Source of the DNA: Paenibacillus arenilitoris
GTDB lineage: Bacteria > Bacillota > Bacilli > Paenibacillales > Paenibacillaceae
Reading direction: 5' to 3'
Assembly (NCBI RefSeq): GCF_014705655.1
Contig: NZ_JACXIY010000003.1
Location: forward strand, 124,001 to 188,000
DNA length: 64,000 bases
Numbering within the stretch: the stretch's first letter is position 1; the number at the start of each line of letters is the position of its first letter. The notes beneath the pieces are model-generated. The model saw nothing but the letters and a program-made list of their open reading frames with translations, was not told the origin of the DNA and ran no database searches. Made by a program: the position numbers and the translations under genes. Of the stretch, positions 1 through 10,600 are shown piece after piece.

Positions 1-194
1 ACCTTAAGGCCGGCGGCGTAGCGTTCTACGACGGCAAGACGGAGAGCGACGCCGATCTCGAGATGAGAATGTGGCTGAAGGCAATCGACGAGGACACCGA
101 GCCTGTCGTAACGCCGGAGCAAGCTTACGTCGTCTCGCAAATTCTCGAGGCGATCTACGAATCGTCCAAAACCGGCAAAGCGGTATATTTGTAA
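1..194 (+). CDS. Gfo/Idh/MocA family oxidoreductase, C-terminal fragment
   Basis: The reading frame is open from the window edge (codons in phase with base 3) to a TAA at 192-194, giving the last 63 residues. The segment LEMRMWLKAI followed by TPEQAYVVSQILEAIYES and a terminal GKAVYL is the usual ending of sugar or inositol dehydrogenases of the Gfo/Idh/MocA family. These use NAD(P) in an N-terminal Rossmann fold, which lies outside the window. A strong terminator follows at 203-256, so this is the last gene of its transcript. Substrate cannot be inferred. Confidence in the family is moderate because only the tail is visible. Confidence 0.75.
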   Translation, partial: LKAGGVAFYDGKTESDADLEMRMWLKAIDEDTEPVVTPEQAYVVSQILEAIYESSKTGKAVYL

Positions 195-202
195 GCCGAT
201 GA

Positions 203-256
203 AAGCAAGGCTGTCTCAAAGGTCATAGAGACCGGAGAGACAGCCTTGCTTTTTTG
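203..256 (+). terminator. Intrinsic terminator after the dehydrogenase
   Basis: A perfect 15-bp stem (203-217 with 237-251) carries a 19-nt loop and runs into a tract of T (250-255). It ends the + strand transcript coming from the left edge. Confidence 0.9.
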
Positions 257-290
257 CGGCACCAATACGCATCACGCAGCAACGACGAGC

Positions 291-479
291 CTATACTGGA
301 TTTCGTACAGTAACTTTCGTTCATGGCGTCCCATTTTTCGCCTATCCTGTATTTTCGCAGTAACTTTACGTGTTTGAAGCCTCATACCGGGATGCGTGGC
401 CATCTCCGCTGGATGGAATCCACTATAGCCCCCCAATCAGACGAAAACCATCTCCTACAGTGGACGAAATCCAGCATAG
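291..479. repeat. MITE-like 189-bp element with terminal inverted repeats
   Basis: The segment begins CTATACTGGATTTCGT (291-306) and ends ACGAAATCCAGCATAG (464-479), which is the inverse complement with one mismatch in 16. Inside, CAGTAACTTT occurs at 308 and again at 358, exactly 50 bp apart. No plausible protein is encoded: a 63-codon open frame at 323-514 has no family features. The layout suggests a small non-autonomous element or an intergenic repeat family. Copy number in the genome is not visible here. Confidence 0.55.
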
Positions 480-537
480 AGACCTGCAGCAGCGAGCGAC
501 CTTTATCGGCTTAAACGGCGACCGTTGACTCAAGCTT

Positions 538-568
538 AAAAAGGCGCGCAGGATCCCCCTGCACCGCC
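538..568 (-). terminator. Intrinsic terminator of the AraC gene
   Basis: On the minus strand GGCGGTGCAGG pairs with CCTGCGCGCC around a five-base loop and is followed by TTTTT (538-542 on the + strand as A). It lies just beyond the stop codon at 575. Confidence 0.75.
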
Positions 569-574
569 TAGAGC

Positions 575-1411
575 TTACTTTCTTTTCCTATAATGCAATG
601 GCGCATGTCCGGTGATCGACTTGAACACCCGTCCGAAATGCGTCACGCTGCCGAAGCCGACCTTCCCGGCAATGAGGCTCGCCTTCATGGACGATTGCTC
701 CAGAAGCTTCTTCGCCTCCTTGACCCTGACGCTGTTCAAATATTCGATGAACGTAAAGCCCGTCGCCTCTTTAAAAAAACGGCTCAGATAATAGGGACTG
801 ACGTAAAATTTCCGCGCCAGCAGCTGAAGCGACAGCTCCTGCATATAATGGCCGTTAATATAACGGACGACCTCCGATATTCGTTCATGCATCGGGCTTG
901 GCGATTCCAACGGCTCCATGCTGCTTTGCCTCATATGCCGGCAGCAAATAAGGAGCAGCTGCTGGACCAACGTCTGCGCATACATCTCGAAGCCCGGCTT
1001 CTTCTCCCGCACCTCCTGCATAATCCGGCTCGAAAGCGCCTTGATCGAAAGGCGGTCGTCCGGAGCGCATTTGACGATGACGTACTCCTTCTTGATAAGC
1101 GGCTGCAAAATGTCCATATACGAATCGTTGGAGGCAGCCATGAAGGATTCATGAATGTTGACAACGAGCCGCTCATATTCGGGCCGCTCCGCGTTCGTTG
1201 TCCGATGCAATATATTCGGGGAGATAATGACGACGTCACCCTCGCCGATCGACATCGTCCGGTCTTTGATGAAAAACGCCCGTTTGCCGGACATCAAATA
1301 GAAAATTTCGTACGTTTCGTGAAAATGGCTGATCGGCATATGGTGGCTTAGCGCCCTCCGATAGGAGACCGAGAACGTCCCCGCGCCGTTATCGTATTGC
1401 AAATCGTCCAT
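575..1411 (-). CDS. AraC family transcriptional regulator, cupin-type sensor
   Basis: A 278-residue one-component regulator. The N-terminal part holds a cupin-like sugar-sensing barrel (HFHETYEIFYLMSGKRAFFI, then GEGDVVIISPNILH). The last about 100 residues hold two helix-turn-helix units of the AraC/XylS type (LSLQLLARKFYVSPYYLSRF, later AGKVGFGSVTHFGRVFK). The ATG at 1411 was chosen because GGGGAGG lies 11 nt upstream; the frame stays open to 1516 but lacks a better ribosome site. It is divergent from the GH105 gene at 1565 with 153 bp between, so it probably controls that gene and responds to pectin-derived sugars. Ligand and target are inferred from context only. Confidence 0.9.
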   Translation of the reverse strand: MDDLQYDNGAGTFSVSYRRALSHHMPISHFHETYEIFYLMSGKRAFFIKDRTMSIGEGDVVIISPNILHRTTNAERPEYERLVVNIHESFMAASNDSYMDILQPLIKKEYVIVKCAPDDRLSIKALSSRIMQEVREKKPGFEMYAQTLVQQLLLICCRHMRQSSMEPLESPSPMHERISEVVRYINGHYMQELSLQLLARKFYVSPYYLSRFFKEATGFTFIEYLNSVRVKEAKKLLEQSSMKASLIAGKVGFGSVTHFGRVFKSITGHAPLHYRKRK

Positions 1412-1564
1412 CCGGCTGCACGCCTCCCCATCGATTGGTCTCCTTATTTTATACGCCCCCGCCCGTTTCCGGCAAGATATAAGAAGAATTCGCGATTTGC
1501 CGCAAAAAATGTACATATTCGTGTGCTAATATGGGCTTAAGTACAAGTGGGAGGTAATTATGCG

Positions 1565-2698
1565 ATGAATTATTCAGAGTCCGGTGCAAGGACGAAAATG
1601 CAAGAGGCATTGCCCCCTATCGGTTGGGCCGAGAAAGCGTGCGAGGCGTTGATGGCCAAATACGAGCCGGAGCAGCTTCCGCCTGACCGGTTCCACTATC
1701 ATCAAGGCGTGTTTCTGTCCGGGATGGAGAAATGCTGGCGGGAAACCGGGAATCCTGCATACTTCGAGTACATCAAACGATGGGTGGACAGCCAGATTCT
1801 CGCCGACGGCAGCATCAAGAAGCACAAGCCCGACGAACTGGATGACATCCAGCCGGGCGTACTCCTCTTTAACCTCTATGAGCAAACGGGGGACGAGCGG
1901 TACAAGAAGGCGCTGTACAATCTGGTGCCTCTGTTAAAATCGTGGAAAACCAACCCGTCCGGCGGCTTCTGGCATAAGGAGCATTACCCGAATCAAATGT
2001 GGCTGGACGGGTTGTATATGGCCGGACCGATTGCGGTCCAGTTCGCGAAGACCTTCGGCGAAACCGAATATTATGACCTGCTGGCCTACCAGGCCATCTT
2101 GATGGAGAAGCACACCAAGGATCCTAGCACCGGCTTGCTGTACCACGGGTGGGACGAAACCAAAACCGCGGACTGGGCCGACCCCGTCACGGGCCTGGCG
2201 CCGGAGTTCTGGGGCCGCGCGATCGGCTGGTATCCCGTCGCCCTGCTGGAAATGTTCGAACACATGCCCGAGGAGCATAAGGATAAAGCGGCGCTGACCG
2301 CTATCCTTCAAGACCTGCTCGTCGCGCTGACGAAATACCAGGATGCCGCCTCCGGCTTATGGTATCAGGTCGTCGACAAGGCCGACCGTCCGGACAACTG
2401 GCCGGAAAATTCCTGTACCGCCCTATACGCGCATGCCATTGCCAAGGCCGTTCGGTTAGGCTATTTGGACGACGAGTATTTGCAGTATGCCTGGAAGGGC
2501 TATCAGGGCGTCATTGATACGCTGAGGTTCGATGACAACGGCCGCCTGGTCATCGGCCAAATCTGCATCGGCACGGGAATCGGCGACTATGCCCATTATA
2601 TCGCCCGCCCGACGAGCGAGAACGACCTGCACGGCGCAGGCGCCTTTATTCTCATGTGCGTGGAAATGAGTCTGGCGAAGCGCAGCGGCCAACGATAA
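1565..2698 (+). CDS. Unsaturated rhamnogalacturonyl hydrolase, GH105 (YteR/YesR type)
   Basis: This 377-residue protein matches the glycoside hydrolase 105 family: YHQGVFLSGMEKCW, then NQMWLDGLYMAGPIAVQFAK, LYHGWDE, and PEFWGRAIGWYPVALLEM. GH105 enzymes fold as an alpha6/alpha6 barrel and remove the unsaturated galacturonyl unit left by rhamnogalacturonan lyases. An active-site Asp is expected in the WLDGLYM segment. There is no signal peptide, so it acts in the cytoplasm on imported oligosaccharides. The ATG at 1565 is used because GGGAGG lies 10 nt upstream; an in-frame GTG at 1547 has no such site. It is divergent from an AraC regulator, a usual arrangement for pectin-use loci. Close relatives act on other unsaturated disaccharides, so the exact substrate is inferred. 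Confidence 0.93.
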   Translation: MNYSESGARTKMQEALPPIGWAEKACEALMAKYEPEQLPPDRFHYHQGVFLSGMEKCWRETGNPAYFEYIKRWVDSQILADGSIKKHKPDELDDIQPGVLLFNLYEQTGDERYKKALYNLVPLLKSWKTNPSGGFWHKEHYPNQMWLDGLYMAGPIAVQFAKTFGETEYYDLLAYQAILMEKHTKDPSTGLLYHGWDETKTADWADPVTGLAPEFWGRAIGWYPVALLEMFEHMPEEHKDKAALTAILQDLLVALTKYQDAASGLWYQVVDKADRPDNWPENSCTALYAHAIAKAVRLGYLDDEYLQYAWKGYQGVIDTLRFDDNGRLVIGQICIGTGIGDYAHYIARPTSENDLHGAGAFILMCVEMSLAKRSGQR

Positions 2699-2707
2699 AA
2701 CAAACAG

Positions 2708-2742
2708 GGGGAGGGCAGCCGAATGATTCGACTGCCCTCCCC
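2708..2742. terminator. Bidirectional hairpin between convergent genes
   Basis: A perfect 11-bp stem, GGGGAGGGCAG (2708-2718) with CTGCCCTCCCC (2732-2742), lies between the hydrolase stop and the SgrR-like stop. The minus strand side runs into TGTTTGTTTT, the + side into only a short T-rich stretch. Confidence 0.75.
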
Positions 2743-2753
2743 TCGTTAATGAA

Positions 2754-4574
2754 CTAACCGATCTGCTCGCGCGGCTTCTCCAGCCATACGTGCTGGAAGT
2801 CGATCCAACCGAGCGAGTTGATGCTAACCCCTTTGACATCCGGGTGAAAGTGCGTCGTCACCTTCTTATGGAGCAGAAACAGGACGCTGCACTCGTCCCG
2901 CAGCCGCTGCTCGATCCGAAGGAAGACCCGCCGGCGGTCATCCGGGTTTTCCGCCGCCATCGCCTCGTCGATCCGCCCCCTGACCCACTGCCGGAATTCG
3001 GGGTCCAGATGCTCCTTAATAAAGCTGCCTTCTTGCTCGTACAATTCGAGCTCGCATACTTCGTCTTCGGCGAATACGACCCCGTAGAGGATCCCGTCCA
3101 CGGAAGCGACCAGCTCGGGGTCCCGAATCGTATGCCAATCCTCCAGTCTGAACTCGACGCTTATCCCGAATTCGGCGCAGCGATCCACGATCCACCGGGC
3201 ATCCTGCTCATGAATCGAATAGGAGCTGATCGTGATCGGTTCGCCGGCGTAGCCCGCTTCCGCCAGCAGGCTGTTCACGCGCCGCTTATCCACGGCTTGT
3301 TCCGGCGGTTTAGAATTAGCCGCTTCATAACGGAAGCCCGAAGCGGCTAATTTCCGGTTCCCTCCCAGTACGCGGATCATTCCGCCGCGATCCGCAAGCA
3401 GATCGATCGCTTGCCGGAAGGAGCGATGCCGGTGCGGTCCCTCCTTCTTCATATTCCACGTCAGAAGCGTGCAGCCCTGATCCACTTCCTCGATCGTCTG
3501 CCATTCCAGCTCCGGCTTCTCCTCGGCGGATTCATGGTCGGTAACGAGCTGCTTCCAGTCTTTCGGCCGCGAGCCGGCGGGATGATCGTCCGGCATAAGA
3601 ATGAGCTCGACCGTGTCCAGATGCGGTCTTCTCTCGAAATAATCCGTATACGCGGCCAAGACCACGTGATCCTCCGCCCATTTGACAAGCTTGAACGGTC
3701 CGGAGCCGACCGGGTGCCTGCCGAACGCTTCTGCGTCCTGCTGCACGAGATCCTTGGGCACGATCGACATCGAGCTCCCGCATAGGAAGCGGGGCAGCAA
3801 AGATTTCGGCTTGCTCAGCGTAAAGGTCACGATACGCGGCCCCTCGGCCGCGACGCTTTCGACGCCGTCGAGCATCCAGCTGTTCGGCAGCCCTCTCAGC
3901 TGGCGTTCGATCGTGAACACGACATCCTCCGCGTCAACCTCGCGGCCATGGTGAAACCGTACCCCTTTCCGCAAATGAAAGGTCCATACCAAACCGTCTT
4001 CGCTTCTCGTCCAATAATGGGCAATGCCGGGCACGATTCGTCCGGTTGCTTCGTCGAACCGCAGCAGGCGGTCGTACAGCTGCCGGATCATGTGCGAATC
4101 GAAACAATAATAGACCATCGCCGGATCGAGCGTCGTGATCGGTCGATACACCGGCAGGCGGAGCGTGTCCAAGCCGAAACCGTCGGTCTGCTCGTCCGCT
4201 TCCTGATGATAGCCGAATTGGTCGTTCAGCCATGCCATGAACCGCTCCCGCGCCGCCGTATTCCCTCCATAGCGCTCAAGCAGCTCGAACGCGTATTTGT
4301 ACTCCCCGCTCCGCGCATGGCGGACCGCCAGCTCGAACAAGTACCGTTCCTTCTCTACGAGCAATGCAAGCCGGGAACGGTGGCCGCGCCCAAGACCCGC
4401 CTGCCAACCGATCAGCCCCTCGTCGACCAGCTTGCGGATAACGAATTTCACGTTGCGTCTCGTGCAATAGAATACTTCCATCAACTCGTCCAGCGTGACC
4501 TCGTATGCCTCGTCCGGCTGATGGCCTGCATGAAAGCGATCGTATAAAGCCAAATACCTTTCTTCGGCGGACAT
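2754..4574 (-). CDS. SgrR-like regulator: winged helix fused to a solute-binding domain
   Basis: A 606-residue protein with two parts. Residues 1-110 form an SgrR_N-type winged-helix DNA-binding domain (EVTLDELMEVFYCTRRNVKF and GLIGWQAGLGRGHRSRL). From about residue 150 it has an SBP_bac_5 oligopeptide or sugar-binding fold (ITTLDPAMVYYCFDSHMIRQ, then the signature WTFHLRKGVRFHHGREVDAEDV). There is no signal peptide, so the binding domain senses a cytoplasmic ligand. In E. coli SgrR answers glucose-phosphate stress; Gram-positive relatives are mostly uncharacterised. The ATG at 4574 has GGGAGGT six bases upstream; the open frame extends to 4604 without a better site. No transporter gene adjoins it. 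Confidence 0.88.
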   Translation of the reverse strand: MSAEERYLALYDRFHAGHQPDEAYEVTLDELMEVFYCTRRNVKFVIRKLVDEGLIGWQAGLGRGHRSRLALLVEKERYLFELAVRHARSGEYKYAFELLERYGGNTAARERFMAWLNDQFGYHQEADEQTDGFGLDTLRLPVYRPITTLDPAMVYYCFDSHMIRQLYDRLLRFDEATGRIVPGIAHYWTRSEDGLVWTFHLRKGVRFHHGREVDAEDVVFTIERQLRGLPNSWMLDGVESVAAEGPRIVTFTLSKPKSLLPRFLCGSSMSIVPKDLVQQDAEAFGRHPVGSGPFKLVKWAEDHVVLAAYTDYFERRPHLDTVELILMPDDHPAGSRPKDWKQLVTDHESAEEKPELEWQTIEEVDQGCTLLTWNMKKEGPHRHRSFRQAIDLLADRGGMIRVLGGNRKLAASGFRYEAANSKPPEQAVDKRRVNSLLAEAGYAGEPITISSYSIHEQDARWIVDRCAEFGISVEFRLEDWHTIRDPELVASVDGILYGVVFAEDEVCELELYEQEGSFIKEHLDPEFRQWVRGRIDEAMAAENPDDRRRVFLRIEQRLRDECSVLFLLHKKVTTHFHPDVKGVSINSLGWIDFQHVWLEKPREQIG

Positions 4575-4665
4575 CCCCGCACCTCCCGCTTGTTTGCCGA
4601 GCAAACCTCGATTACTGGTCAGTATACCGCAGTTTGCCTAAAAGGGGAAAGAGAAAGAGGGATGC

Positions 4666-7600
4666 CTATAGTCCGAATTGCTTCTTGGCGATTCCGCTGA
4701 CGGTCTGCGACATCAGCCGCTCTCCCGTTTCCGAAAGCCCATGCTGCGGCTTCGAGAAGTAAAACTTCGCCGAAGACGAGAACGCCGCGCCTTGCAGCGA
4801 TTCGTTCGTCGAATCCTTCAGGCTCTTGCCTCCCGCCCATTTCGTGGACGTATAGGCGACGGTGTTAAAGCTGGCGCCGGCGACGTATTTGAATGCCGTA
4901 CGAGCCGCGCCCGAACTATAGGCTTTCGTTGCAATGGTGGAGAATGCTCCGCCAACCCCGAAAGTAAAGGCGCCGAGCGCCCCGCCTGTTACGGTATCGT
5001 ACGCGATTTGGCTCATGGACTTGCCCTGCATGATACCGAATGCGGCCGATGTGCCCGCACCGATCGCCATTCCCGCGAGCGCGCCCCACGACACGAGGGC
5101 GCCGACCCCGCCGGTGGCCACCGTGAACGCCGCCAGTCCGACGATCGCGACGGCCGTCAATATTTCTTTTTTATGATCCTTAGCCCAATTATAGGTTGCT
5201 TTGGCGGCGGTGGCTATCGCTTGTCCGGCCGCTTTGGCGGCGTTGCCGACCGCCTTCCGGGCATCGTCGATCGTTTTGCCGACATGCTGGACGGCTCGTT
5301 TTAGGATAGGTTTGACATCTTTCCATATCGCTCTGAAGTGAATGACCGGCACCCAGATCGAGAAGCTGATCGTTCGCTGGAATACGTACCATCCGGTTCG
5401 CACATGCCAAATCACTCTCACCGCGGGGATATAGAAGGTTGTCCGGATCGTTCGCCAGCCGAAAAACCAGATCGAGACGGACGTCGATACCTGCTTCCAA
5501 TAAAACACGAAGGTCGGATAGATGATGATATACGGAATTTTGACCGTAATCCGTTTGTTAACGTTAATCTTCGACCAGGTCACATACCTCTTCATGCCCG
5601 CGAAAACCCGGATATGACCGGTAGGATCGGTATTGTTGACCGGATTGTTGGCCACGTAGCTATACGCGTTCAGGTCTTGCGGGCTCGTCTCCTCCTGGAC
5701 CGCCGTATCGGCCGAGATGAACCGGGCCAATATCGGGTTGTAGTAGCGGGCGTTGTAATACATCAGTCCGGTCTCGGCGTCCTTGATTTGTCCGGTAAAT
5801 CCGCGTTCGTTCGTCATCGTCCCGGAAGAGGAAGACACCTCGCCGAACGCGTAATAATCGTAATCTCTTACGTTCGCGCCGCTTTCGTTGGTCATCAGGC
5901 GGATGGAACCGAGCCGGTCGGCATGATACCAGGTCTTGGTTTCTGCCGCGTCCTTCTTGGCTACGAGAATGGACCCGGCATAGTAGTACTGGATGTCGCT
6001 CCCGTTCGCCTGTTCCGTCAATTTGCTGAAATACAGCGTTTCATTCGTTCCTTGCGTCTTGGTCAATCGTCTATCGCCGTCGGCGTAGGTAAAGGAGGTC
6101 GTCGACGTGCCGTCCGATACGGAGGTCAACCGGTTCATCGTATCCCAGGCGTACGTCTTGCCGTCCCCGGTTAGCATGTTGCCGCTCGCGTCATAGGTGT
6201 AAGTGGATTCCCCCGCCTCCGTTACCGCGTGCTTGTGCGCGCCGTCCTCATACTTATAAGCGCCTACCCGGGAATTGGTCATCATGTTGCCGATTGCGTC
6301 ATAGGTAAAATATTGGCTCTGCGCGCCGGTAACCGAGGTCAGACGCCCAAGCTCGTCGTACGTGTAGTTGGTCGTCAGCGGATTCGGCGTTCCTTGCGTC
6401 ATGCTGGTTACCAGCTGCAGGGCATTGTACGTATAAGATGCGGCGTAAAGCGTCGTATCGCCCATTTTAACGTTGGCCGTATTCAGCCAAAGCCGGTTAG
6501 GATCGTACGTATAGTCGGTCTCCGTTCCGTTGGCGTAAGCGATTTTGGTAAGCTCGCCGTTCGCTCCGTATTCCATGGCGTCTACATAGCCGCTTACGCT
6601 GTACAGGCTGCCGTCGGCCGAATAGCCGTACATTACGACCTCCCCGTCCGGGTAAGTTATGGCTTGCAGCCTGCCCAGGGAATCGTAGCTATTGCTTGTC
6701 GTTTTCGATACCGCGCCGATCGTCTGGGTTGCCGAGGATACCTGATCCGTATTGTTATAGGTGTAGGATTCGCTGCCGGCCGGGTATTCTACCCTGGTGA
6801 CGTTGCCGATGCTCGCGCCATGCCCTTCTTCATCGTAATGCCATGTCGTCGTTTGGCCGTCGTAGGTCTTGGTCTTGATCCTCCCGAGCGCGTCGTATGA
6901 AGCCGTTACCGTTTGTCCGTTGGCGTCGGTTTGGCTTACCATCAGCCCGCCGTTGTCATACGCGTAAGTGACGGTCCCCAAATCCATGTCCGAGGTGGAG
7001 ATCATCTGTTTAAGCGAATTATAACGGTGAGTCGTCACGTTGCCGCTCGCGTCTTCGAGCTCGGTTCGATTGCCCATGACGTCATACGAATAACGGGTGA
7101 AATAGAGGTCTGAACCGTGTTTTTCGGCGACCTGCGTCACTTTTTCGCTATGGTCCGCCCATACCGCCTTTTGATGCCCCATCTCGTCCGTCGTTAACGT
7201 ATACGGCAAACTGTCGTCATCCACTTTGTAGGCAACCGTAGCAGAGGAACCGTCCGCATGGATCGTCTTGGTCAGGCGCCCGATGCCGTCATATTCAAAC
7301 CTTTCCCATACCGGCGCTTCTCCCGTTGCATACCATAACGACGTTTTCTGCGGCGATTTGTCGGTGTCGTTATAGACGGTTTCCATCGTATAACGGACGC
7401 CGCCGACAGGTCCTTCCTTGACCTCCTTATACGTTCTGCCGATGCCGTCGGAATAGGTTTCCGTCCATAATCCGTCCGGGCTACCGTCCGACATCGTTTT
7501 GCGAACGCGCTGGCGGTTCGGATCCCCGGTGTCCAAATACTCGTACTTCATTACGTTTCCTTCGGCGTCGGTCTGGCTGATCTGGCGTCCCAAAGCGTCA

Positions 7601-10600
7601 TACCCCATATGGGTCGTGTTGTTGTCGGCATCCGTTTTCGATACGGGCACGCCGAGCGTATAGTCCCACGCCGTCGTGGTCGTATGCCCCAGCGCATTGG
7701 TAACCGAAACCGGATACTTATGATAGACGGGATCGAATTCAGTCGTTTCCGTGGAGCCCCGGACATCGGTGCTTGACGTTTTGTTCCCGTAAGAATCGTA
7801 CGTGCCGCTTGCGGATACATACGTCCCCGTTACGTTGTTCCAGCTATCCGAGCGGGTCAGATTGCCCCTCACCGGCGGCGTGCTTACGCTGGCCGCGTCA
7901 TCGTAGTAATAAAGCGTCTCGTCTTCTTTATTCGCTTCGTCGACGCCGGTTCCGCTGTAGATCGCCTCGGACTGCACCGTTTCGACGATATAGGCATCGT
8001 CATTATAGTTGTAGGCAACCGCCTTGACGAACTCGTCGCCGGTTTGGCGCACGTCGCCTTCGTGCACGACCTGAACCTGGTTCCCGTAAGCATCGTAAGC
8101 GAAGGAAGAACGGGTCTCGCGGCATTTGGCGCTAAGGTTGCATTCGAATTCGCCAGTCTGCGATACCTGACTCGTGAACGGCGTTTTGACGCCGTCGCCT
8201 CCCTCTTCGTAGGCGTAGGTCATGTAGCCGAATATATTTCCCGCGCTGTCCTTCGTATAGATCGAGTCCGCTTGTCCGAACGATTGAACCGATTGCCGGT
8301 TATTCGTTTCGACGTATGTGCCTTGATCGTTGATGACGGCCTTCTGATAGGCGAAGCCCATAAACGCCCGATCCTCGATCGAAAATTTGGCGTCTTTGTA
8401 GCTATAGGAAGTAATCCCGGTATTTCCGCGGCCGTCGGATACCGTCACTTTGGATACGGTCTGGAACGTACCGCCGCGGGAAGTATGCTGGCTCGGCCAA
8501 GTCGTGGACGGGGTATAGGCGATCGTTGTCGTACCGCCCGTTCCGTTCGTCATGGACGTTAATAAATCCGGCATCGTCGAGCCGCCGTCAGCCATGTTGA
8601 TTTGGGCATAGGCGTCGACATTGTTGCCGTTATAATTGTAGATTCGGATCAGGTCCGGCTTGCCGTCGCCGTTCACATCGGCAAAATAATCGCCGACGTT
8701 CGATTTCCAGCCGCCGATATGCTGATTGAAGGCTTGCGCCGGGTACCCGACTCCGTCGAATAAATTGATCTGGAGATAAGCGGCGCCGTTATTGTTCCAG
8801 ATGACGACCAAATCGTCCTTGTTATCCCCGTTCACGTCCGTGAACACATACTTGTTGTCGGGATTGTAGCCGCCGATCGCCTTGTTCCAGCTTTGTTCCG
8901 GATAACCGAAACCGTTCGACAGGTTGATCTGGCAATAATAATCGGTGCCGTTGTTCCAAATCCGCGCAAAATCGACCTTGCCGTCGCCGTTCATGTCCGC
9001 GAAATTATCCTTATACTTGTCGCTCCAGGCGCCGACCTCTTGGCTGAAATGCCGGGTCGGGAAGCCTTTGCCGTCCGACAAGTTGACATCGATGGAGGAG
9101 TTGCCCTTCGCGTTTTTCCAGACCCTTACAAAATCGGCTTTGCCGTCGCCATTGACGTCGACAAAGTAATCGTGATGGGGAATCTTGGTGCCGTTGCCGC
9201 CGACGAACTGATTCCAGTTCTGGGTCGGAAAGCCGGTACCGTTCGATAGATTCACCTGGACGTAATCGCTGTTCGCGTCCTTCTGCCATACGCGCACGAA
9301 ATCCGCTTTGCCGTCGCCGTTCACGTCGACGAAGTAATCCTCGGCGTGATCGCTCCAGCCGCCGACCTCTTGACTGAAGTGCCGGGTCGGAAATCCCGTG
9401 CCGTCCGACAGGTTCACGTCGATGGAGGAAGTGCCCTTGGCGTTTTTCCAGACGCGGATAAAATCGGACCTGCCGTCGCCGTTGACGTCGGCAAAGAAAT
9501 CGCGGTGGGGAATTTTCACGCCGTTGCCGCCGACGAACTGATTCCAATGCTCGGTCGGATAGCCGGCGCCGTCCGATAATTTGACCTGGGCGAAATCGCT
9601 ATTCGCGTCGCGTTGGTAGATTCGGATCAAATCTTCCTTGCCGTCACCGTTCACTTCGGCAAAATAATCGCGGAAATTGTCGTTCCAGCCGCCGATAAAT
9701 TTGTTCCACTCGTTCGCGCGGGAATAGCCTATGCCAGTCGGGTTATAGTAGCTCATCGCGTTCGGAGGCAGGGAAGTCCCCCCCGTAATAGCGCCCGAAT
9801 CGTCGATCGCGACGTCCGTTCCGTATTGCTGCACCGACTTCAAGATGGAGCGTTTGGAATTGTAGCTGACCGCATACGTGAGCTTATAGGCGCTTACGTG
9901 GCTGCCGCCGGCATTGATTTCAATCGACTTTAACCGGTAATTCGTGGCGCCGACGGACTTGCCGTTCGCGAAGCTGATCTTGTCGGGACGGCTCTCGCGC
10001 CAAAATTTAATCGTGTACCCATTGTAGGCGATGCTGTCCAAATAGCCGTTCTGGCCGGGATCCATCCAGTAGTTGTAAGTCGCTTTGTTGCCGTTCGGAT
10101 CCTCGACGGTCGTAAGCGCCCAGCGGTAAATATTCGCGAAATCGCCGTCATTCGAATGAATGCTGTAAAGCGCGGTATAGGTTCGTTTCGTCCCGTCTTT
10201 TTCCCAGACGTACCATTTGTTGTTGGCGACATCCTGGGTAATCCGCAAATAGCTTTGGTTTTGCGAGACATGCGTTCCTCCGAGCGCCGCGCTCGGGATA
10301 AGCTTGGCCCCGTCCAGCACGAAGGTGTCGGAGGAATCGTACTTGGGCGAGCCGATTCCGCTTGAGGACACCCGTTCGAAGAACGAATCCGCTCCCGATA
10401 GGTTCCAGCCCACGCCGACGAAGCCGTTGCTGCCGCTTGAGCTGTAAGTCAGCTTCAATTCGGGCTCCAGATCGTAGTAATCCGGAACTTGAATCGGGAT
10501 GGAGGCCCCGTACGAACCTAGAACCGGGCTTACGACCCCGTCCCCCGCGGCTCCCGGAATGGCGGCTTTCGCGAGATTCAAATCGGATAGGAAAAGCGAC

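Noticed and set aside
323..514. 63-codon frame in the 5' intergenic region
   Set aside because: It lies inside the inverted-repeat element, lacks a ribosome site and has no protein-like features.
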